DNA of 34,182 nucleotides from Holophagae bacterium. Lineage in GTDB: Bacteria; Acidobacteriota; Thermoanaerobaculia; Thermoanaerobaculales; Sulfomarinibacteraceae. The DNA is taken from NCBI GenBank assembly GCA_030618605.1, contig JAUXDC010000006.1, positions 1 through 34,182 on the forward strand. The letters run 5' to 3'. The notes beneath the pieces are model-generated. The model worked only from the letters and a program-made list of their open reading frames with translations, ran no database searches and was not told the origin of the DNA. The position numbers were made by a program, and so were the translations under genes. Below, piece after piece: positions 7,169 to 15,190 of the stretch (position 1 is its first letter; each line of letters starts with the position of its first letter).

Positions 7169-9634
7169 CTACCGACAGTAGTCACCCATCAGGGCAGGAT
7201 TGAGGTCCCAGGCTTTCCGGCAATCTTCCTCGGCCGAGGCGCTCGCTGAGGCACCGTTTTCCGCAGACGCCGCCTTGACCTTCCACAACTCCCCGCGGAC
7301 GGCGAAAGCATTGGCATCATTGGAATTGAGTTCAATCGCGCGATCGGCAATCGTGACAGCTTCGGTGAAGAAACGACCGGCCTGGGTGCCGTGGCGTCGT
7401 CCATAGTCTCCCAGGAAATACAAAGCATGACCGGAGTTGATCAGCGCGCCTGCGTGTCTCGGGTCGATCGCGATCGCCTCTTCGAAAGTCTCCACGGCCT
7501 GTGTCAACGAATCGGAGGGATCCTCTCCCCGATTGCCCAGCACACGACCCCGAGCCAGGTAGGCCATGCCCAAAGCCGTATGCGCGCCCGCTGATTCAGG
7601 CGCCAACTGCACGGCTTTTCGGCCGTGGACCAGTGCTCGGTCGAAATCTTCCATCGGATCGTCTCCCCAATTCCACCAGCCCCCGATCGCTTTTCGGGCC
7701 AAAAACCAGGCGAGACTGCGATGTCCCTCCGCCCGGTCGGGTTCGATCTCCAGCGCCGCCAGACAGGCGGCCTCGGTCCGGTCGTGAACACCGTCGGCAC
7801 GAGCTTGATCTCGGGTTGCCTCCATTTCGACCAACCGTTGGAGACGTCGGTATTCCAACAGCCACAGCGAGCTGTCGCTCCTGCCGATTTCCAACCCGGC
7901 CTCGAGCCTGTCGCCGGCTGCCTCGCTATCCGCAAGGGCCCGATCCATCTCACCCGCAGCCACCTCCCGATCCGCACGATCCAGGAGGGCCTGCGCCTCT
8001 TCTGAATAACTCTCATACAGCCACGGCGCCGAGATTCGCGCTTCACGGCAATGCATCAACGACCGATCGACATCACCCTCGAGACGAGCGATGAGGGCGA
8101 GCACCATCTCCAGCCGCCCCGGTTTCGTCGATTTCGCTTTTCGCAGCAAATCCAGGGCCGGGAGTTTGAATTTCTGCTCGGCCCGCTTTTCCTCAGCAGC
8201 CCTTATACCGGGATCCCTGATCTGGCGGGCTTCCCACATGGTCTGCTGGTATTCATGGGCCAAAACCTGTCCCATGGCACTTTCGACCTCCGGCGGCGAG
8301 AACCCGGCCTCGACTGCATGATTGAGAGCAACGAAAGCGGTGTCGAAATCTCCCAGCGCGAGGTAGCTACGACCAATGGCGGCCATACCCGGCCCTCGAC
8401 CGGCCTTCCCCATGGAGCCCACACGGGCTTGCAGGCCCTCAACCTCAGTCAGAATGAGTGCAAGCTCCTCACTGAAATCGTGTCTGGGAAGCGTCTTGAT
8501 CAAACGAACCCGACCCGCCAGTGACTCTTCTTCGATGGCGAGCGTTCGAGCCAGCCGGCTCTGCTGCCGGGCCGCCCACCGGGAGTGAACAGCCACGCTC
8601 GCCGCAGTCAGGATAGCGGCAATCGAAAGAATGATGAACGAAGCCAGGACCGGATTTCGCCGGATCTTTCTTCCCAGTCGAGCCGTCCGGCCCGGAGGCC
8701 TGGCCGTTATCGTCCGGCCCTCGAGCCAGCGCTCGAGGTCCTCCGCAAGTGCCAACGCGGAATCGTAGCGGTGCCGAGATTCCTTCTCCATGGCCTTCAA
8801 GGCGATGATGCACAGATCAGGGGGCAAATCTGGTTGTGCCGCCATCGGCGATTCCGGTTCGTCGTCAATGATACGGGCCAGCAGAACCACGGGCGTCTCG
8901 GCCTCGAAGGGCGGACGGCCGGCCAGGAGATGGTAGAGGACCGCCCCAAGGGCATAGACATCCGTCCTCCGGTCGACCAAGCGGCTGTCTCCCCGTGCTT
9001 GCTCCGGCGCCATGAAGGCCGGAGTTCCCAAGACCTCACCGGTTCGCGTCAACGAGACGCACATATCACTGAGGGCCAGACCGAAGTCGACAATGACCGG
9101 AGAGTGGCTGCCGTCGTCTTCCGTCCGAACCAGGATATTTGAAGGCTTGAGATCCCGGTGGACAATACCGCGACCGTGCGCGTGGTGGACGGCCCGAGCC
9201 GCCTGGGCCATAAGCGCGATCTTCTCCTCGATGGTCAACAAGGCACATGCCTGATCCAGCGGCGGCCCATCGATGTACTCCATCGCGATGTAGGGGCGTC
9301 CGTCCTCGTCGCGGGTCGCCTCGTACACACTGCAGATGTTGGGATGATCGAGCCGTTTTTGGGCAGCCGCCTCCCGGAACAAACGCTCGATCAACAGCGG
9401 GTCGTTACGGTGGAGATATTTCAGAGCGACCCACCGCTCCCTGTCGGCGTCCCACGCTTTGAAGACCTCTCCAGCACCCCCTGAGGCCACAGGCTGAGCT
9501 GTTTGGTGGCTGGTCACACCATTCCCGACAATTTCGAACTCTCCCCCTCTGTGAATCCTCCGCCGCCCCCTGTGAACGAGCACCCTGTTCCCTTGACCGT
9601 GATCATACCAACGATGCACCTCCCCCATCGACAC
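7169..9634 (-). CDS. Membrane-anchored Ser/Thr protein kinase with TPR repeats
   Basis: An 821-residue Hanks-type kinase of the PknB group. The kinase domain spans about residues 33-305, with a glycine-rich loop (SGGAGEVF), the ATP-anchoring Lys72 (VALKYL), an alpha-C Glu88, the catalytic loop HRDLKPSN (159-166, Asp161), DFG (183-185) and the activation-segment end GTPAFMAPEQ (203-212). One transmembrane helix (about 329-349) follows, and the C-terminal 450 residues are TPR-like helical repeats predicted outside the cytoplasm (SAGAHTALGMAYLARGR, AGALINSGHALYFLGDYG). The family phosphorylates Ser/Thr residues and feeds FHA-domain readers; an FHA regulator lies nearby on the same strand. The exact start is uncertain, because the first 30 residues look atypical and a later GTG could be used. 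Confidence 0.88.
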   Translation of the reverse strand: MSMGEVHRWYDHGQGNRVLVHRGRRRIHRGGEFEIVGNGVTSHQTAQPVASGGAGEVFKAWDADRERWVALKYLHRNDPLLIERLFREAAAQKRLDHPNICSVYEATRDEDGRPYIAMEYIDGPPLDQACALLTIEEKIALMAQAARAVHHAHGRGIVHRDLKPSNILVRTEDDGSHSPVIVDFGLALSDMCVSLTRTGEVLGTPAFMAPEQARGDSRLVDRRTDVYALGAVLYHLLAGRPPFEAETPVVLLARIIDDEPESPMAAQPDLPPDLCIIALKAMEKESRHRYDSALALAEDLERWLEGRTITARPPGRTARLGRKIRRNPVLASFIILSIAAILTAASVAVHSRWAARQQSRLARTLAIEEESLAGRVRLIKTLPRHDFSEELALILTEVEGLQARVGSMGKAGRGPGMAAIGRSYLALGDFDTAFVALNHAVEAGFSPPEVESAMGQVLAHEYQQTMWEARQIRDPGIRAAEEKRAEQKFKLPALDLLRKAKSTKPGRLEMVLALIARLEGDVDRSLMHCREARISAPWLYESYSEEAQALLDRADREVAAGEMDRALADSEAAGDRLEAGLEIGRSDSSLWLLEYRRLQRLVEMEATRDQARADGVHDRTEAACLAALEIEPDRAEGHRSLAWFLARKAIGGWWNWGDDPMEDFDRALVHGRKAVQLAPESAGAHTALGMAYLARGRVLGNRGEDPSDSLTQAVETFEEAIAIDPRHAGALINSGHALYFLGDYGRRHGTQAGRFFTEAVTIADRAIELNSNDANAFAVRGELWKVKAASAENGASASASAEEDCRKAWDLNPALMGDYCR

Positions 9635-9651
9635 AACCTGAGATCATGCAA

Positions 9652-9689
9652 TTCAGAGGCAATGAATTTGGCCGGGTGGCGCCTCTGAA
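9652..9689 (-). other. Hairpin between glycosyltransferase stop and kinase start
   Basis: A perfect 9-bp inverted repeat (TTCAGAGGC / GCCTCTGAA) with a 20-nt spacer lies just beyond the glycosyltransferase stop on the minus strand and upstream of the kinase gene. No T-run follows, so it could be a factor-dependent terminator, an RNA-stabilising hairpin or an operator. Confidence 0.35.
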
Positions 9690-9698
9690 GGCCGAAGG

Positions 9699-11357
9699 TC
9701 ACGGCACGACAATCGGATCACAGCCTTTCGCGATCGAGCCATCTCCCGCGTCGATCCCACCTGTGACCAAATCGGAATCTCCGGTTTCAAAATCTTCAAG
9801 TCGGATGAGGTGGGCAAAAATGTTTTTCCCGGCGCCTACCCTATCCGGCACATCAAGATCACACGTTCCGAGGATCCAGATTCTGGGGGCAAGACTGTCC
9901 ACCCTTCCCACCTTCATGGTCACCTGCCAGGGCAACAGAGGTGTCGGCAGATGGCTCAATGGGTCACCGGTTGCCAAGAAAACACACTCCGCGAGAGGTG
10001 GCTCGATCCGAACGGGCGATTTCGAGAACCACCGGACCTCCGGTGCGCCCGCGAGGTAGTAACGATTCCATTCCCGAAATCTCCCGTCCTCATTGAGCGA
10101 TGGCTCATCGACAACCAGCGTCGCATTATCCAATTTCGAATACTCACGAACAAACCGTTGCGAATCGATCACTCGAACGTCTGCCTTGACGGTCTTCCAG
10201 GCACCTCCAAGATCAAGAGCGACCGCTCCGAGAACAACCATCACCGCCATCGCCTTGTGCCTCCGGGTGGCGAGGATCGAGAACACCTCACGCGCTCCAT
10301 AGGCGATGACGAGGGCCACAGCAGGATAGGCCGGATACACGTACCACGGCAGCTTCGAAACCGAGAGGGAGAAACCTCCGATGATTCCGACTGACCAAAA
10401 TAACAGCCCGGCGGTAATCTGCGACTCAAGCAAGCGTACTCGTCTCACCACACCAACCACCGCCGGCAGGACAAGAAGAAGCCACGCACCAAAATCGGAA
10501 CGCAGCGATTCAAGAAAAAAAGCTGGACCATTCAGATGGCCGGCATCAACGCCTCTCGTCGCTCGGACGACCACATCTTCATGGAGCCTCTGAATAAAAA
10601 GGCCGTCAGTGACCCACTGCATGAGAATCACGTAGGCGAACATTCCAACGGCCACAGTCACCACCATCGCGACGGCAGGCCGGAGGGCAGCAGGCCGCCG
10701 CCGTTCAACAATCCAAAAAACACCCTCGATAACCAACAGAAGAATGGCAAAGAACAGACCAAAGATGTTCTTAACCAAACCAGCCGCCACTATGGCCGCC
10801 GCAACCACCATCCACGATCGGGCCCGCGACGACGACGCGTTTCGGTTCGCAAACCAGACGCAACAGATGACGGCAGACATCAGTGTGAGGAATGAGTCCT
10901 GAACTGACTCCCGAACACCGTGAAGGCACAGGTAGTTCTCTGCACCCAGAAGGACAAGAGCGGCCACGACCCCGACGCCCAGACCAAATCGTCGAAACCC
11001 AAATACAAAGACAAGGGCAATCGTCGCGACACCGAAGACGGCGTCCGGAAACCGTGCCACGAACTCGCTCTCCCCGAAAACTGAAAAAAGTGCCGTGACC
11101 AGGGAAATTTTCAGTGGAGGTTTATCGAGGTACAGCTGCCCCCCAACGTGCAGCGGAAACCACACACCCGTATCCACCGTCTCTCGTGACACGAGAGCGT
11201 AAATGGCCTCATCTCCGACAAAACTCGCGTCGCCCAGATGATAAAAAATCATAACGCTGCTCAATACGAGGATGAGCACGAGTGCCAACGTCGCCAATCC
11301 CGTCCACGGATATGCCGGCGCCTCACTGATCGGTTGTGCATTGCCATCCGTCATCAT
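9699..11357 (-). CDS. GT39/ArnT-like membrane glycosyltransferase
   Basis: A 552-residue polytopic membrane protein of the dolichyl/undecaprenyl-phosphate-sugar glycosyltransferase superfamily (PMT_2/ArnT-like). The N-terminal helix is followed by the first periplasmic loop with the acidic GDEAIYA motif expected to be catalytic, then YLDKPPLKISLVTALFSVFG, a hallmark of this family, and about ten more hydrophobic helices. The C-terminal 150 residues form a soluble domain. Such enzymes move a sugar from a polyprenyl-phosphate carrier to lipid A, protein or other envelope acceptors; donor and acceptor cannot be read from the sequence. A GGAG ribosome binding site precedes the ATG at 11357; the next codon is also ATG (11354). 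A MITE-like element sits 74 bp upstream and may carry or displace its promoter. Confidence 0.82.
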   Translation of the reverse strand: MMTDGNAQPISEAPAYPWTGLATLALVLILVLSSVMIFYHLGDASFVGDEAIYALVSRETVDTGVWFPLHVGGQLYLDKPPLKISLVTALFSVFGESEFVARFPDAVFGVATIALVFVFGFRRFGLGVGVVAALVLLGAENYLCLHGVRESVQDSFLTLMSAVICCVWFANRNASSSRARSWMVVAAAIVAAGLVKNIFGLFFAILLLVIEGVFWIVERRRPAALRPAVAMVVTVAVGMFAYVILMQWVTDGLFIQRLHEDVVVRATRGVDAGHLNGPAFFLESLRSDFGAWLLLVLPAVVGVVRRVRLLESQITAGLLFWSVGIIGGFSLSVSKLPWYVYPAYPAVALVIAYGAREVFSILATRRHKAMAVMVVLGAVALDLGGAWKTVKADVRVIDSQRFVREYSKLDNATLVVDEPSLNEDGRFREWNRYYLAGAPEVRWFSKSPVRIEPPLAECVFLATGDPLSHLPTPLLPWQVTMKVGRVDSLAPRIWILGTCDLDVPDRVGAGKNIFAHLIRLEDFETGDSDLVTGGIDAGDGSIAKGCDPIVVP

Positions 11358-11430
11358 TCCGGAGAACTCCGACCAGTACTTTGACTCTTTGAGATCACAA
11401 CCCGCATCAGGGGCCGGATTCTAACACCAA

Positions 11431-11659
11431 CCTAACCTGAGCGATTCTGGCGGATGAGATGCGTCAAGTCCTTGAGGCTCTGGTGCTTGAAAAAAACGTA
11501 GGCATACCTATTTGTCTGTCGAGGCTTTTTGAAAGTAGGAACCGACGCCAGACCGAAGGGCTGCCAAGCCGATAGGCTTGGGCACGCGAAGCGGGTAGCG
11601 TGGGCAAACCAGGGCCCAAGAAAGGGCGTAGGTCGCTGATGAGAATCGCTCAGTTTAGG
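11431..11659. mobile_element. 229-bp MITE-like element with 18-bp TIRs and 5-bp TSD
   Basis: The ends are inverted repeats matching at 17 of 18 positions: CCTAACCTGAGCGATTCT at 11431-11448 and the complement of CCTAAACTGAGCGATTCT at 11642-11659. They are flanked by a direct repeat ACCAA (11426-11430 and 11660-11664), as expected of a target-site duplication. The interior includes a 7-bp stem with a GATA loop (11565-11582). No transposase is encoded. By hand translation, the minus strand is open across almost the whole element and stops at a TAG in the left repeat. The CCT ends and 5-bp duplication would fit a non-autonomous derivative of an IS1380-type element, but that family assignment is a guess. 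It fills most of the otherwise gene-free stretch 11358-11695. Confidence 0.75.
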
Positions 11660-11695
11660 ACCAAGTGAAGCCCCCCTCGTTCCAGCTTGGGCCTT

Positions 11696-12148
11696 TCACT
11701 CTCCCGGCGAAGAAATGACAGGGAGGGTAGAAATCCCCAGCGGGACGCGACCCTCCGGGCCGACCATGATGTCGGCGATGGTGGCTGCACCGAGGGCCTT
11801 CTCAATATCGGCCATGGCCTGGTCGAGTCTGCGGTGGAGGGGGCAGAGGCTGTCACGATGCTCCGGTAAATCGAGAGGACAGGAGAGGATTCGCTGCAAC
11901 GGATCGACGGCGTTGACGACGTCCAGGATCGAGATGGCCTCGGGCGACCTCTCCAGGGTGAAACCACCTCCCAGACCTCGCCGGGACTTCACCAGCCCCG
12001 CCTTGACCAGGGTCTGCATCACCTTGGCCAAGTAGTCGCCGGGGACCTGGGTCGCCTCGGCAATCTCGCGAGTGATACGCGGGTCGTCGGGACGCTTGGC
12101 CAGGTAGGCGATGGCGCGAAGAGCGTACTCAGCGGTTTGGGAAATCAT
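11696..12148 (-). CDS. Rrf2-family transcriptional regulator (NsrR-like role likely)
   Basis: A 150-residue Rrf2 protein: a winged helix at residues 1-60 with the family hallmarks MISQTAEYALRAIAYLA and SRRGLGGGFTL, a dimerisation helix, and a Cys/His cluster CPLDLPEHRDSLCPLH (Cys90, His97, Cys102, His105). IscR and NsrR carry three cysteines that bind an iron-sulphur cluster; here only two are present, with nearby histidines that might ligate iron. It is divergent from a nitric oxide reductase gene 311 bp away, which strongly suggests a nitric-oxide- or redox-responsive repressor of that gene. The last 20 residues are variable. The ATG at 12148 is the natural family start. Confidence 0.9.
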   Translation of the reverse strand: MISQTAEYALRAIAYLAKRPDDPRITREIAEATQVPGDYLAKVMQTLVKAGLVKSRRGLGGGFTLERSPEAISILDVVNAVDPLQRILSCPLDLPEHRDSLCPLHRRLDQAMADIEKALGAATIADIMVGPEGRVPLGISTLPVISSPGE

Positions 12149-12185
12149 GTTGCCTCCAAGCCCTGGGGGGCAGGAGTCAGAAAAG

Positions 12186-12324
12186 CTGAAACTGGAAACT
12201 GGAAACTGGAAATTGGGCCTCGTTGATTCAACGCTGTCGACAGCGAACCTTCAGGCCCCTCAGAGATTTCGGGCAGCACCGCGAGATGCAAGGATCGAGT
12301 TTCAAGTATCAAGTTTCGAGTTTC
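12186..12324. repeat. Inverted pair of 7-bp repeat arrays around nested palindromes
   Basis: The left array (12188-12215) is four units of GAAACTG, the last GAAATTG. The right array (12297-12324) is four 7-bp units GAGTTTC, AAGTATC, AAGTTTC, GAGTTTC, which is the same heptad on the other strand with one variable base. Between the arms lie three further dyads: GGGCCT/AGGCCC (12215-12220 and 12253-12258), CGTTGATTCAACG (12221-12233) and the perfect 14-bp palindrome CGCTGTCGACAGCG (12232-12245). The stretch could fold into a large imperfect hairpin or act as a protein-binding region between the Rrf2 gene and the NO reductase gene. Confidence 0.7.
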
Positions 12325-12371
12325 TTTTTTCACAGATTCAAAAATCCCTGCCCTCATTCATTAAATGGACC

Positions 12372-12400
12372 TTGACATCCAGAATAGGCCGGTTTATGGT
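12372..12400 (+). promoter_or_regulatory. Candidate sigma-70 promoter for the NO reductase gene
   Basis: TTGACA at 12372-12377 and TATGGT at 12395-12400 are separated by 17 bp, about 60 bp before the start codon. An inverted repeat ATCCAGA / TCTGGAT (12377-12383 and 12410-12416) starts at the last base of the -35 element and ends past the -10. This is a plausible operator for the divergent Rrf2 regulator, but the assignment is by position only. Confidence 0.5.
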
Positions 12401-12459
12401 TTCTGTCAATCTGGATTTATAGGTTCAGAACTCTATTTTGACTCAGGGAGGAGAGAGGG

Positions 12460-14715
12460 ATGATTTCATCGAGGAAAGTCTGGATTGCATTCTGGTCGGT
12501 CGTTGTGCTGTCGTTTGCGGTCTTGGGGTACTACGGCTACCAGATCTATCAGGAGGCGCCGCCGATCCCAGATCGTGTTGTGACAACTGATGGTGCGGTA
12601 ATTTTCACGGGAGACGACATTCGTACCGGCCAGCAGGTCTGGCAGTCGATCGGTGGGCACCAGTTGGGCTCGGTCTGGGGCCACGGCGCCTACGTGGCGC
12701 CCGATTGGTCGGCGGACTGGCTGCACCGTGAGCTGGTGGCCATGCTCGACCTGATGGCTCTCAGAAGCCACGGTCAAGAGTATGACCCGCTGACCCCCCC
12801 GCAGCAGGCTGCGCTTCGGGAGAGCCTGCGGTTGGATGTCAGAACCAACGGCTATGACAAGGCCAGCGGCGATCTGACGATTTCTGCGGTGCGGGCCGAG
12901 GCTGTCGGTCGAGTGGCCGGCCATTACGATGCCCTCTTCGGTGATGACGCTTCGCTCGACGAACTCCGCGAGGACTATGCCATGCGCAAGCCGACGATCG
13001 AGGACCCCGAGCGGCGTGCCTCGCTTCGTGCCTTCTTCTTCTGGACCTCGTGGGCCTGTTCCACCGACCGGCCGGGAACGGGAATCACCTACACCAACAA
13101 TTGGCCTGCCGAGGATTTGATCGACAACCGACCGACGACGGCGATTTTCATGTGGTCAATGATCAGCATCCTGGGGCTCCTGGCCGGCATCGGGGCACTG
13201 GTGTGGTACATGGCAGCCGGGAAAAAAGACGAAGAACACCTGGTTCCCGGCGAAGATCCCCTGTTGGGCCTCAAGCCGACGCCTTCGATGTTGGCGACAG
13301 TCAAGTATTTCTGGGTCGTAGCTGCGTTGATGGTTGTGCAGATCATCGTCGGCATCATTACAGCCCACTACGGAGTCGAGGGACAGGCGTTCTTCGGCAT
13401 TGAACTGGCCAAGTGGCTCCCCTACTCCGTCGCCCGAACCTGGCACGTTCAGCTGGGCATTTTCTGGATTGCCACGGCGTGGCTGGCGACCGGACTCTTC
13501 GTCGCGCCGGCTGTCGGCGGCAAAGAGCCGCCGTTCCAACGCCTTGGCGTCAACGTGCTCTTCGGCTCTCTGCTGGTGATCGTCGTCGGTTCCCTGGTTG
13601 GGGAATGGCTTGGCGTCATGCAGAAACTGGACCTCGGGACCAACTTCTGGTTCGGACACCAGGGTTACGAATACGTTGACCTGGGCCGCTTCTGGCAGAT
13701 TTATCTCTTTGCCGGCCTGTTCATCTGGCTCTTTCTGCTGATTCGCGCTCTGCTGCCGGCAATCAAGAGCGACAAGGAGAGCGGACCTCTGCTGAGGCTC
13801 TTCGCCGTTGCTTCGGCGGCCATTGCCCTCTTCTACGGCGCAGGCCTGATGTGGGGCAGCCACACGCCTTTGAGTATCGTCGAGTACTGGCGCTGGTGGG
13901 TTGTACACCTTTGGGTCGAGGGCTTCTTCGAGGTCTTCGCCACCGTCGTCATCGCGTTCCTCTTCGCCCGGATGGGCCTGGTGAGGGCGTCTACAGCAGG
14001 CAAGGCAGCGATCTTCTCCAGTACCATTTACCTGACCGGCGGCATCATCGGAACGATGCACCACCTCTACTTTGCCGGAACGCCGACCGGTGTCCTGGCG
14101 TGGGGCGCCGTGTTCTCGGCCCTGGAGATCGTGCCTCTGGTTCTGGTGGGCTTCGAGGCAGTTCAGAACTTGCGTGAAGCCAAGTCCGCCGAGTGGGTCA
14201 CGCACTACCGTTGGCCGATCTACTTCTTCGTCGCGGTGGCATTCTGGAATCTGATCGGGGCAGGGCTCTTTGGTTTCCTGATCAACCCGCCGCTCGCCCT
14301 CTACTACATGCAGGGCCTCAACCTGACGCCGCTCCACGGTCACACCGCGTTCTTCGGGGTATACGGGATGCTCGGCATCGGCCTGATGCTCTTCAGCCTG
14401 CGGGCCATGAACACTCAGGTGGTATGGAATACCAAGGTACTGCGCTTCTCGTTCTGGTCACTCAACATTGGTCTGGCCCTGATGGCCTTGATCTCCCTGT
14501 TGCCCATTGGATTGCTCCAGACCGTGGCCGCCGTTCAGCACGGCCTGTGGTACGCCAGGTCGGCCGAATTCATGCAGCAGGATTTGCTGCAGAATCTGCG
14601 CTGGCTACGAGTGGTCGGAGACGTAATCTTCTCACTCGGCATGGTCGGCATCGGTGTCTTCATCGCCGGCCTGACGACCGGATGGTCCGTCAAGGGCACT
14701 CGCCAGGACGGATAA
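12460..14715 (+). CDS. norZ: Quinol-dependent nitric oxide reductase (qNOR)
   Basis: A 751-residue single-subunit NO reductase that reduces two NO to N2O with electrons from quinol in the cytoplasmic membrane. After a first helix comes the qNOR-specific periplasmic extension (GQQVWQSIGGHQLGSVWGHG), which replaces the NorC subunit. The heme-copper-oxidase-like core follows from about residue 220, with conserved His ligands in HVQLGIFW, HLWVEGFFEVFATV (FeB ligands with the characteristic Glu), GTMHHLYFAG and HGHTAFFGVYGMLG, among about 14 membrane helices. The length fits qNOR. The ATG at 12460 follows GGGAGGAGAG. It stands alone, divergent from the Rrf2 regulator, and ends at a strong terminator, which suggests a stand-alone NO detoxification unit rather than full denitrification. 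Confidence 0.96.
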   Translation: MISSRKVWIAFWSVVVLSFAVLGYYGYQIYQEAPPIPDRVVTTDGAVIFTGDDIRTGQQVWQSIGGHQLGSVWGHGAYVAPDWSADWLHRELVAMLDLMALRSHGQEYDPLTPPQQAALRESLRLDVRTNGYDKASGDLTISAVRAEAVGRVAGHYDALFGDDASLDELREDYAMRKPTIEDPERRASLRAFFFWTSWACSTDRPGTGITYTNNWPAEDLIDNRPTTAIFMWSMISILGLLAGIGALVWYMAAGKKDEEHLVPGEDPLLGLKPTPSMLATVKYFWVVAALMVVQIIVGIITAHYGVEGQAFFGIELAKWLPYSVARTWHVQLGIFWIATAWLATGLFVAPAVGGKEPPFQRLGVNVLFGSLLVIVVGSLVGEWLGVMQKLDLGTNFWFGHQGYEYVDLGRFWQIYLFAGLFIWLFLLIRALLPAIKSDKESGPLLRLFAVASAAIALFYGAGLMWGSHTPLSIVEYWRWWVVHLWVEGFFEVFATVVIAFLFARMGLVRASTAGKAAIFSSTIYLTGGIIGTMHHLYFAGTPTGVLAWGAVFSALEIVPLVLVGFEAVQNLREAKSAEWVTHYRWPIYFFVAVAFWNLIGAGLFGFLINPPLALYYMQGLNLTPLHGHTAFFGVYGMLGIGLMLFSLRAMNTQVVWNTKVLRFSFWSLNIGLALMALISLLPIGLLQTVAAVQHGLWYARSAEFMQQDLLQNLRWLRVVGDVIFSLGMVGIGVFIAGLTTGWSVKGTRQDG

Positions 14716-14734
14716 TCACTTTCAGCCAACGAAA

Positions 14735-14778
14735 TACCAAACAGCCTCGGCGCAATGCCGGGGCTGTTTTTTTGGTAT
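14735..14778 (+). terminator. Rho-independent terminator after norZ
   Basis: An 11-bp stem (ACAGCCTCGGC / GCCGGGGCTGT, one G-T pair) with loop GCAAT is followed by seven T. An outer ATACCAAA/TTTGGTAT complement extends the stem. It starts 20 bp after the norZ stop. Confidence 0.9.
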
Positions 14779-14829
14779 GACAACGCCCGAAGACGTTCAC
14801 CCTTGGCGCCTCGGAAAGGTGGAGGAATC

Positions 14830-15120
14830 ATGGCAAGGATTCGAGCCGTTGAACCATCGGGATGCGTGGTAATTCTGCTACTGCTTCTGGCTTCCCCTGT
14901 TTTTGCTCTCAACATCTATGTCGATCGGTTGGACGACGAGTACAACGGTTGCAGTCTCGACAGTTGTTCGCTGAGGGAGGCGATTAGCTCTTATAAGGGA
15001 CAGTGTTCTTCCCGCGAAACACAGGTGTTGATGCAAGTCAGCCGCTCAGACCTGATTGAAAACGGTTGGGAACGGTCTCACAATCCCAAAAATCGGGGCG
15101 CGGTGAATTGTCAGAGTTGA
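14830..15120 (+). pseudogene. Truncated secreted CSLREA-domain protein
   Basis: The frame starts at an ATG with a GGAGG ribosome binding site 5 bp upstream. It encodes a signal peptide (CVVILLLLLASPVFA) and then IYVDRLDDEYNGCSLDSCSLREAI, the N-terminal CSLREA signature seen also in the large secreted protein at 2844-5909. Directly after the motif the sequence (SSYKGQCSSRETQVLMQVS...) no longer resembles the expected beta-helix start and stops at residue 96, whereas family members usually run to several hundred residues. An intact transposase gene lies 70 bp further on, facing it. The simplest reading is a gene broken by insertion and deletion. The start signals and signal peptide remain intact, so a short exported peptide could still be made. 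Confidence 0.7.
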
Positions 15121-15190
15121 AATCCACCAGCCGGGCAAAATTCGGCTGTGGTTCCCGAAGAGGAGTCAATTTATCGTTTTGCGTTGCCGC

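Noticed and set aside
13156-14343. Minus-strand open frame (395 codons) opposite norZ
   Set aside because: norZ is unmistakable; the antisense product is a charged low-complexity sequence typical of a mirror frame.
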